From contig CM063251.1 in assembly GCA_032158295.1 (NCBI GenBank), positions 16,071,757 to 16,135,756 of the forward strand: a stretch of DNA of 64,000 nt, read 5' to 3'. Positions 13,001 to 24,830 of the stretch are shown one piece after another. Under the pieces are notes generated by a model. That model saw nothing but the letters and a program-made list of their open reading frames with translations. It made no database searches and was not told the DNA's origin. This stretch comes from Pycnopodia helianthoides (lineage: Eukaryota; Echinodermata; Asteroidea; Forcipulatida; Asteriidae). Both the position numbers and the translations under genes were made by a program. How positions within the stretch are numbered: the stretch's first letter is position 1; each line of letters begins with the position of its first letter.

Positions 13001-16000
13001 TTGCATCTGGGATAAAGAATACTATTTGGTTTTTACCCTAACACCGATGTATGTAAAGCACTGTATACTCGAGCACTGTATTTCCTGAGTTCTGTTTCAG
13101 AAGTCTCTAACCCCCGAAACTGTGCATCAGTCACAGGCCTGGAATTACCAGGAGGTCACGGCCTCTGTTGCAGGGTTTTGGCTTTAATGCCCCTTCAAAA
13201 GTTTCCCATAGACTTTACGATTTTCCAATGGAAGTGCCTTTTGCAAAATGAAAATGGCCTTGTCCTCTTGTAGATGAAATTCCAGGCCTGCTGTCGACAA
13301 TGGACGTCCTGTACAGTACCTTTTGATGTTACACTGTAGGTTTCAGTCTGTGTTCTTTTAGACAAGTTTCTTTGCATACCAACAATATTGTCTAATTACT
13401 ATACCCTGCTGATTTAAGAGACATGAAGACACCATTACTTGTGAAGTACATGTAGGCCTTAAGCCATACTTCCTGATTATGAGTTTTCAACATCCAGGTA
13501 TATGTAGCAGGGTTAGGCCGTGTCCGAATTAGCGGCTACAGCTAACGGCTAAGATTTCCGCGTCATCATGCGTTGAAGTATAGGACGTCCTTAGCAACAA
13601 CCATAGCAACAGTCGTAGCCCTAGCCGTAGCCGTCATTTCGGATACGGCCTTACCAATGTTGGGATCAAATAATCACTGGACATTGGGCCAGGAACATCA
13701 CACCTAAAAAGCATTTTCCCTACTCTTTTTTTCTCTCTCTCTATTTTGTATTCTTCTTCTGTTCTCTTTGTTTTAAAGTTATTAGTGCCCCGGGCAACCT
13801 GTTAGTGGGTTTGTGTAATTTATCAAAACTCTGTTGTTGTTGTTCTTATTGATATTGTTATCGGTGACTGTTTGCAACTCCTGTGTTTGCGGCACATGAC
13901 CAGAGATCGCAAACTCGAAGTTGGAAGTAGGACGCAACTTCATTACCGACCTCCTTAACTCATCACAGCTCATTGGAGTTGACTTCAATGACTTGGAAGC
14001 CGACATCAATCACAGATTCTAGTTCTACTAAGGGGACCCTGTGCCTCAGTGTTCTGTCCTTGGCATTTCAAATGTGGTAATTGGGACGCGGTGTGCTCCT
14101 GCTCGCCGTCGCGTTTAAAGTCTGCCTCAATCAATTCTAGTTTTTTTTTTTTTTTTCAGAGCTCCCGGTTAGAAAGGGGTTTCAGTGGGCAAATTGCGTT
14201 TCAGTAAATTACGGTTGTAAATGATCTAGGCCCCGATTCCTCGGAGCTACATAACAGTTTCTTTGATACATGCATGCCCAGCATGTTGTTAATTTGTCGA
14301 ATGGATTTTTTAAACGACAATTTGTGTTAACAATCGTTATTAAACCATGTGCAGTGCAGCATTTATGCATTTGGGGGGGGGGGGGTAAATAGTAGGGCCT
14401 ACACAAAAGTCATAAGGTTGTACAATCCTTGGAACTAATAATGGTTTTAATGCATCACTGTGTGTTTTGTGCATCCAGCAGAAACAAGGCAACACAAGTA
14501 ATTTCTGTCCCCAACGGTGCACAGCTGTTTTAAGACGGTGAAAATATACGAGCGACTTAAAATACTTGATTGAAGTAGGAGGTTTGATTTTTTCCCCTCC
14601 CCCCCCTCTCCTTGATTGCGATTTCACTGCAGTTCCTTGCATAAAGAGATTATTCATCTCATACAGGTACACAAACCCATTGCAACTGTATACAATCTTT
14701 ATGACCTCGAGCATGAAAAAAATGTGTATTGCCGCATGATGACAATCGGAGAAACGTTTTCTGTGTGTAGGGCGGAAGTAGAATCCTTGATGAAAAAAAC
14801 AAGAAAGAAGAAACCCTACTGTACGCAGACCTTTGACGTGCTGTGGCCATCTTTCTCTGATTCTTTGTGTGCATTCTCTATTCTTACAGTTACACCGATG
14901 AAAAAAGACCAGGGCCTAATTTTGTGTAGCTGCTTAAGCAGATAATATTGCTTAACAATATTTTGCTAAGCAGAACGAAGCAGGATACCAGATACATTTT
15001 GTACAAGTAAATTTGTATTTCAGCTGGCAACCTTATTGTGGTAAGCATAATTTTGTTGTGCTTGGCATTTTTTTTAAACGCTTAAGTAGTTCTATGAGAT
15101 TGGGCACTGGGCCCATTTCATAAAGCTGTCAAGCAGAAAATCTTGCTTAACAATTCAGCTGAGCTAGAATATAAGCAGGATACCAGTCACAAGCAATGTA
15201 CATTACATGATATTAACCAAGAAGATTTGATTGCGTGTGCGCAATTTTCGAAATGGATTTGCACTCTTGCTTAACTCATCTGCTTACAAGAAAGGCTGGC
15301 AAGTTAGCGTGCTTTTTGCTGTGCTTAGGGTCAACCTTGTTTATGAAATAGAAACTGTGCGAAGGGTTGCCTTATATAAGCTTAACATTTCTGCTTACAG
15401 GCTTTTATCAAATTGGCCACGGGCGTGCCTTTTGTTTCCCTTAAGGTAAACAGCAGTTATAAAACAGACCGTCTGCTGTGGAGAACTCCTTTAGCAGAAA
15501 TTCTCTGTTTACAATTTTGTTTTAATGAATTTGGTCCCAGACTATTTTTTACATCCAGACTGAGTTGCATGGACTGAAATGCATTGGGCGGAAATTAAAA
15601 TGGTCGTGTACAGGTAAACTGTCTTAAAGCAGAGGAAGACGGGCGGATGAGAACATAAATCCTGCCATGGTAATTGCACTTTTTGCGGTACCTGACCCGA
15701 CGAATGATTGGAAAAAAAAGATTAAAAATGAAAGAAACCATTTATTGTAGAAGGAGAACGTAGTTAAATTTATCATTTCCCTAATGGACATTCACTGTAA
15801 TGGCATTTGAACTGAAATGCCAAGTTATTTACACTTTGTTACAGTCTGGTTTTTTTTTAAATTCTGATTACCTGGGCACACAAATTAGCTTGTCCCATGA
15901 GCGAGTGATATTTGATTTACACTTCAGGCTCCCCCCCCCACTCCACTCCACTGGACTTGGCTATTCAGTTTGTTAAAATCGTTGCGAGAGGGTGTTGAGT

Positions 16001-19000
16001 GACCCACTGGGACTGCCCATGCAGGACCCCTTGTCCCTCCTCACCACTAAACTTCCGTCTTCAAAGATCTCCAAAAGAAGCAATTAAGCATACACCTTTT
16101 TTTGTTGAACGGCTTGTTTGCCCAGCACCTCTGGGCCACCTCAGACCGGATTTAAAGAGCTCCTGTTTTTTTTTCGGGGTGGGGGGGGGTGTTGTGTTGT
16201 TGACTTACCAGATTGTGGCTGTTGTGTTGCTCATTTTGATGGGCAGGGAGGTAAACTTGGGGGACGCTTTTCAGGTTTAATCTGAACGTATTGATAGAGT
16301 TTAGCTGAGTTTGGCCAGTTCTTTAGTGGGATATCACGAGAGAGAGAGAGAGAGAGAGAATAACCATGGGCACTGTGGGCTTCTGTATTTATAACTGGAT
16401 TCTCTAGCTGTTTATATCAGTAAAGAGGCTGATTAAGTACCTCATATTGGTAAGGGAACCATCTCCAAAACAGGGTATAATAAATTCTACTTGATACGTG
16501 CATGTATTGGGGTACTGTAGATCAAGTGATGTTTTGAAAGCTGGATTAGGATGAGTGTTTAGGAGGAGATGCTTTGACACACCGGTTTTTGACAAATAGC
16601 CAAAACTATTCAACCAAAAAAATAATCAATCACACAAGCTCTTACACTAACACCACCTGGGCCCAATTTCATAAAGCTGTTTACCGGTAAGCACATTTTT
16701 GTGCTTACTGTAGCAGAAAAATGTGCGTAAGCATTTAAGCGTATTTCACCATGATTGCTCAAGTTAGCAGAAAAGTTCTTGGCGCGCATGCACGTTCACC
16801 ATGGATTTGCATTGTTATGTCACTTGTGTGCTAAACGCGGGTTAGCCAGCATTTACCCTTGCTTACGGTAAACAGCTTTATGAAATAGAAATTCTGCTAA
16901 GGGACGCTCCGTAAGCACAAAACGGCTGCTTACATGTTTTATGAAATTGGGCCCTGTACTACCACCGTAGAGCAAGGTTCTGGTTCTGAACTTTTACCTG
17001 GAATGAAGTCTGTGGTTCTTCCTGATCCATGATTCTCCATGAAAAGAGAGATTCTGTGTTGCAGTTTTCAGCCAGTGTTTGATTTTGAATACTTCTGTAT
17101 ATTAAAGATTGATTTTTTAACCAGGCCTTCTGCTGACAGAATGACATATTATTGGCTGTTGTGGCAGCAACCATAGCTCGTTGCCCTAACATAATCCTGA
17201 ACATATCTGAAAGCACAATAATTTAATTCACATGGTGTTGTATCATACACTAGTGTAGGACTACATTATTTACAGCTCCTAATTCCAATGCAAGAATTAC
17301 AAACTAAGTACGTTATTTTTTTTATTGGAAGCTTCCTTTTTTCCTCTGGAAAATTTGCCCTTACTCAGAGATGAAACCCCCCGAGCCGAAATTTTTAAAC
17401 AATCATTTTCACACACCTACATGATGTATGTAAGTGAAATATATAGGTCTAATATGTAAATTTTCCCCTTTTTGTTGTGGTCCCCCCCTCCCCTCTTTCT
17501 CTCTCTCTCACCATGGAGAAAGGAACCTCTCTCTCTTTTTTACAATCAGAGCTAGTAGTTAGAATATGTGTCAACTAGGTATGCACATGTAGCCATTTGA
17601 TTTATCTGTACACAATTTGTTGCACAATTTCTTACTGGGGGAAAGATTTGCCCACAACAATAGTATCTGCCTCTCTGGTCACTCTGAGATCACTCTGAGG
17701 TCACCAATGTACCCAACCCCCTCTACAGGTCTGTGGTCAAGTCTTCATTTTCTTTATGAATTTAAACCACACACTTCCCTTGTCAGGGAGTCACTCTTTA
17801 TCGATGCCGTTCATCAATCAGTCCATTCTTTTAATGGCGGGCTGGGATGGAGGGTGAATCACAATTGCGTAGTATTTCTTTTTTTTTTTTTTTAGCGGCT
17901 AGCATATCACACGCTCCAGACGCCTGGAGCCGCTTTTGGATATCGGGAATGTTTATCGCAGGTAAAACTGCGTGGAATTATTTTTTTCTTTCTTTCCAGT
18001 GGCATGCCATAAATACAGGCTCGACGACGCATGCTGTATACCTGTCATGCCTGTATGCATTCCGTGACATTGGGATATCCAGTATGTATATACCTGTGTC
18101 ACATTGACATAAAGAGGGCTGGGCTTAAAGATTCATGCGTATCATAATATAGTTCATTTCACGGGCAAAGTATAAACGTACAAGCACTCAAAACAAACAA
18201 AGGTAACAATTTTTAAATTAGAAAAAAACAAAACAAATTTGTATGCAAGTTCGCCCCCAAACAAGGCTTAAAGGGCTCGGTATACATTTGGTATTTACTC
18301 TAAAAAAAATTAATGACCAGAAAAACTTACTTGGTAAAGAGCACTGTTGAAGCTGTTGATATTATACAACATTGTTAGAAATGACCCCCCATTTGAAGTA
18401 ATAGAGAAAGAGGAAATTTTTCACAAAATAATTTGAAACTGAGAAAGGCTTTCTCAGTTTTCTTGAAACTTTGATGACCAATTGAGCTCAAATTTTTCAC
18501 AGGTTTGTTATTTTATTCATTATGTTGGGATACACCCAGTGAGAGGATACTGGTCTTTTGACAAGTAACAGAACTGCCTTTTAATGCCACTCTTGGTAAG
18601 GGAATGCAAGAAGAAAATATTTTAAATGAAAAAAAAAAAAAACTGAGGGGAGCTGAAAGTAGGAATAAAAAAAAGGAAGAAGTAGAACCAGATAGAGCCT
18701 GACGGATAGAGCCTAAAAGATGAAATCTGTGTCGAGGAGACTCGCCTCTCTATCTGGCACACGCACACACACACATACACAAATATTTAGATAAAATATT
18801 ACCCAAATATTGCATGCAGGAGTGAGTGTATTGATGCAGAATATAATCACAAGGCGAAATGGACAGGCCATATTCCACCGAGTAAATATATTCAGCGACA
18901 ATGCATGAACGAAAATGCATTCAATACTTTTCTGCCGCCACGATAGCAGGACCTTTTTTTTTTCCTATTCGTTTGGTTTTTGTATGCACTTGAAACCATC

Positions 19001-22000
19001 CAAAAAGTGCTTGAACGTGTGAATGGACATGCAGGCTTATAGTCATACTAAAAAAAAAAAAAATTGAGTTGGTTAGTATTTTTTACTTTTAGTTACTCTC
19101 TAATTTCAATTAACAAATTGATGGAAACGGTAGGTAACTTTTTTGTCCATTGTTGATGGAACTTAAAGGGTGATTTAAAGAATAAGATGAGAAAGAAAAA
19201 AAACGGAAAAAAAACCCCAAAATCAAAGAAAAAAGGAACAAAAACAAAACTAAAACAACAAAAACAACAACAGATGAATCAACTGACACTATTTTTTAGT
19301 ATAAACATGCATGTCCACTCACATGCAAAAAAGGTCCTCTTTATTGTGTCTCTTGTCATAACTTTTTTTTTTCTCTCTCTCTCTCTCTTTTTCTCACTGA
19401 AACACGATATGTAAATCTAATGTGATTTTCATTAAAAAAATTACAGCACCTTGTAAACCCTTACATAGTGCTATGAAAAGGAATGCGTGTCATACTTCAA
19501 AACGTAGCTCCACATACCTTGCAGGAAAAAATACTGAGCGCTTTGAGACGCCAATCGGTGTGATAAAGCGCTATATAAGAACTCAGTATTCATTATTATT
19601 AGAAGTCAGAGGTTGGTCCGATGATGCGCTCGTTGAAAACTAAGAGGGCGGGAATAAAGTTACTCTTCCAAAAAACCCAACAATGTAGGTACCTCTAAAG
19701 GCCCTGTACACTATTGGTAAGATCGAAAAACACAAATGTTCACAGATTCACACATAACTTACATGACTTAAAGGAACATTACAGAATTGGTAAGAAAAAA
19801 ACTTGTAAAATATACTTTTGATCACAGATTTACATAAAACTTACACGGTCTAATGATGATGATAGTAGAAAACATCCCCTGAAATATTTCTGTCTGAAAT
19901 GCCATGTTTGATGAGAAATGAATAAACTAATTTTCCGATTGGAGTTTTATCGCTCAGTGAGCGTTTTATTCATGTGTTGAATCTATATGATTTCATGCAA
20001 AGGTGTAATCGGTTTTTCACTATTTTCTCGTGACCCAGATGGCCGATCGATCTCAAACTTCTACAGGTTTGTCAGTTTATGTATATGGTAGATTACATAA
20101 AGTGCTTACACTGCCAGCAACTGTTTTGTTAGCAACAACCAATCCTGTAATGTTCCTTTAAAGTAAGTAATGGTAAAAAGGGTTCCTTAAAATATTTCTG
20201 CCTAAAAAATGCTATCGTTTCTGAGAAATGAATAAAATAATAGTTTTTATCGCGCGCGATAATAAACTCAATGTTTTTGAAAAACAGAAAACACATAAGG
20301 TCTCTTTTCACTATTTGCTCGCGACCTCGATGACCAATCGAGCTCAAATTTTCACAGGTTTGTTATTTCATGTATATGGTTAATCACACAAAACATGAAC
20401 TTTGTTTGCGACTGTTTTGTCATACCTGTATAATACCTTTAACTGACCTTTAATGATGTTCGGTCGTATGGCATGGATGCCCCTACTGACTTGTCTCTCT
20501 CAACGTAGCTCAACATTCCGCGTTCAGGTCGAAATTTCTTGTCAGATGAAGACTTGACGAGCTTCCACAAGGAAACACTGAACGATTTCTTAACGCTTCA
20601 CTAAAGCACGAGGAGTGATGCAGTTCTTAAATCAACAGTCGTTTGTGTGAATGGTAATGAGATGAATAACATAACACATTTTTGATTAACGGTTGTTTTT
20701 ATCTTAGATGGTTTTTTTTCATTTAGTTTTGTAGAGGATTGTTTTTTTTTTTTTGGGGGGGGGAAGAAGAATCAAACTCAGAAGGAGTTATTGTAGTCGT
20801 TAATGTTTTGTATGGAATATTATTTTTGTGGTGGCAGGGATGGGCAGTATTTTATTCTTACAGTAGGCAACAATTGCTGTCAATCTTTTTTTCTTGTATT
20901 TCATTCTTAATTTGCCCCCCCCCCCCAAAAAAAAAAAAAAATAAAATTAAAAAAATCAAAAAAAAAATCAAATCAAAAAAAAAAAAAAAATATAAATAAA
21001 AAAAACCAAATATATATATTTTATAAATAAATAATATTAATAATAGAATTAAAATAAATTAATAAAAAATTGATTAAAAATGTGGTTTGTATCCAAACAA
21101 CAGGTGTATAACACTGATTTTAAATTAAATTTGTTACATCCCTGTTAAAAGTTTCCACAGTGAGGAGAATGTTGTTCTTTCCCTTTTCCCCTGTACTTAA
21201 AAATCCTCCCATAGACTTTGCACACAAAAAATTCCTTATGGAGCGTCCCTCTCTTTAGAAGTCCTCGTGCGGAGACCTTTTTGTTCCCACTGTCTTCAGT
21301 CTCCATGAGGTAGTCAATATTAAAACAATAGTATCGACGATATCAGCTTCTATATTTGATAACGGGTTTATACAATGCCTCTAAAAGAGAGGGTCTGATG
21401 ACCATGGGAGGATTTAGAGCACTGTCGCCAAGTTGATTGCATCTATCGGTCTATCTGAATGGATCCGAAACGGCACACCGTTACAATGAAGCTTTGCCTC
21501 ATTGGATTAGATTTGTTCATTTATCATCGTTCATCCTTGTACATTACCAGACATCCCATCCGGCACTTCGTCGTCGTCGTCTCATCTTTTTTATATATGA
21601 CTTTAATTACAAACGATAACCTCTTGGCATTTTGTACTTGGTCAATTTTCTAAAAGAAAAAACAGAGCATCGGAATGCCATTTTTTTTCTTCAAAGTGAT
21701 TGCAGTTGGGTATGTTCGATTATTCTTCCCAGGCTTTTTTTTTGTGGTTGATTTATTTGTTTTTTAAGATGTCCGGTTGAGAGCCACTTCGTCAGGGGAG
21801 TGTAACGTATGTCTGGTCTTACAATTGGGACTTCATTAATGTTTGAATGGGTGTAAATTTCAGTGTAAATTTCGAGACGGATCAGTAAGCTTAGATAAAA
21901 AACAGTTAATGGATTTTGTCTGCACATTAAAGACATACACTTGATTAGTATTTATAAAAAAAATAATAAAAAATTTTTTTTGGCAAAGAATTATAAATTT

Positions 22001-24791
22001 CAGACCAGTATCAAACTTCCAAAGAATTATTTTTCATGTGAATTGTCAAATTCATGGAAATTTGTTGAAAATAAAATTAAAAAACATACATGAACAATGC
22101 TCAAATCCCTCATTGCATGTACACTGTAAGCCACATTTTTGTTAATGTTTAAAAACAAATTAAAACAGGAGTGAGTCGACCTAAATAAAGTTGGTGAAAA
22201 ATTTAGTACCATCGTGGCAGTGCAAAAATGTCATATCTCGCCGCGTTCTTGTGTGTATATCCAAGCTATAATAAGCCAGATACAACGTTTTGACAAATTT
22301 AAACTCCCGCGTTGCATAAGTGCTATTTTAGGAGATGCAATGTTTTTATTTTTAAAAATATTTATTCCTTATCTTTTATCAGGGTAACCCGTTCACAACC
22401 AATGTGGTCTCCCATTGGGCCCTGAGTATTCAAAATTTATAAAAATATAAATACACAAAAACAAGTACCGGTATTTCTATACAGCAAACCATGCAAAAGA
22501 AAATAAGCAAAACAACACAAAATGAACCGAAAAAAGAAAGCAGAAATCGGTGAATAAACCTACAGCACATTATAAATCAACTTAACACGTTAGCTTTGAG
22601 CAGGAGTTTAAAAGAAGCAATTGTTTTTTAGGAATGACACAACAATACATCTTTAAATTCCACAATTTTTAGTTTTTTCTTTGAACAATCTGTTTGTGTA
22701 TTGGAAAATCCTGGAGTGGAGATCACCTCAAGGCAGAATCCAAGGGAAGCCACAGTGTTATGGAACCGAGTCTGGAGTCTGCACTGTATGTAATTGAATT
22801 TTCTTTCAATCCCCACTGTGAAGGTTATGCAATTAATTGAATTGGCAAAGTATCATCGTAAATATATGATGTAATTAGAAATGATAGACATTACTTAAAA
22901 GCATTTCAGAAAAAAAATAGAACGGGCAAATACAATTTGGGAAGCGTGATTCTTAGAAAAAATATTTTTCATATATGGGTTTGATGAGCCAGCTTGACCA
23001 GCTACAATTGACGACTGTGCTGGATGCATTATTGCAGCCACAAACAAGAAATGCTAAAATTGAGCATGAGAGCTTACATTGTACTTCGGCCCTTAAACTT
23101 TAGGGGATTTAGGGGCACCTCTCAAAACTTGTCCAAGACCAGGGCAATGGAGGCAAGATCATGGGCGAATGGAGGCAAGACAGGGCAATGGAGGCAAGAC
23201 CAGGGCAATGGAGGCAAGACCAGGGCAATGGAGGCAAGACCAGGGCAATGGAGGCAAGACCAGGGCAATGGAGGCAAGACCAGGGCAATGGAGGCAAGAC
23301 CAGGGCAATGGAGGCAAAGCCAGGGCAATGGAGGCAAGACCAGGGCAATGGAGGCAAGACCAGGGCAATGGAGGCAAGACCAGGGCAATGAGGAGGCAAA
23401 GGAAGACCAGGGCAATGAAGGCATTGAACCCCCTCGACAGAACATTTTAAAATACCATGCCTAGCACTAACAATTACCAACAGACTCGTCTATCTACTCA
23501 GAATCATTCAACATGAATCTACACCCCAAACACATTGAGAAACAATCCAGTCAATTAGTGTGGATCAAATTTACGTTGACTTCTATTGTTTGAGTAATTG
23601 GATCTTAAGACTTTCAACCCCCCCCCCCCAACGACAAAAGAAACAGTCCTTTTAGAACATGTAGTTCTGCATCAATGGAGTAATGGAGTTAGAATACAAG
23701 TGTTAATTATGTTATATCAAGGACAAAAATAACATGTATCACTTGAGAAGCACGACAGCTTTTTTTCTATTCTGTAATACAATAACGAAAAACGAGAGAC
23801 TATGGAGAAATAATTACACTCGTCGCGAATCGATAGGAATTCCAAATCCATCGCGGAGACATCCTTAAAGCCGGTTTGGAGGAAATGTAATCCAGGAGGG
23901 GAATCCATATTGCGCTGAAGAGGGGAAAAAACAGCGCAAATGCGGCAACCAGATGGTCATTGGGAAGCAATTTATCCTCACCGCTTCAGATCCTTGTCAT
24001 AATTGTGGTGACGGTGATCTCATCTGCCTCTGAACGAGGTGTTTGAACAGGGACAAGGCAGCAGTTATCGCCTTCGTCCCGTTTTACGACGACGGGAACG
24101 AGGAGTGTTTACGCAGACGAGCGGTACATGTGCTAACTACCGGGGAAATGTGTGTTGGTAACAAGGAGGTACTCAACGCAAAAACGGAGTGTTTTTATTG
24201 GGAGGGATAGACAGTGTGAGGATTACAGGGGGGAGTATCAATGCACATTGTAACATTGTTGGTTCGAGAACATGGATGGGTTCACTTGAGTTATTATGTA
24301 ATGTTCATCGCAACAATGGTAGAAAAGATAGTTTTTAGTTTTAAGGTACTTTTTTTTTTTTTAAGAATGGTATTTTATATAAAAAATTCATACAGACATC
24401 AAAATCCTGTAGGTGGGCGGGGGAGAGTTATTTTAAAAGGATCACAGTAAGAAATTTAAAATTGCGCTTTGTGTATGGCACATGTTCATTTCAAAATTGA
24501 AATCGGTACTATAGTAGTTGTGGGTTTTATTTTTTTGACAACGGTATTTTGTAAAAAATCCTATAGGTGGCAGGGAAGAGTTATTTTAAAAGAATCACAG
24601 TAAGAGTTGTAAAACTGCACTTTGTGTATGGCACATGTACATTTCAAAGTATGAATTAGCGCTCTTATTGTAAGAACAATTGCTAACAATTTTACAAAAA
24701 TTCCCAAGTAGGGCGGGGAAAGATTTATTTTAAAGGATCACAGGAAGAGTCTTAACCCTTGTTTAAAAAATTCTCAATCCACAGGCCGGCC

Positions 24792-24830
<39 letters not shown>

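Noticed and set aside
23024..23480. Long open frames on both strands (up to 146 codons)
   Set aside because: They run through the 20-bp minisatellite, whose 60-bp reading cycle happens to lack stops in several frames on both strands.
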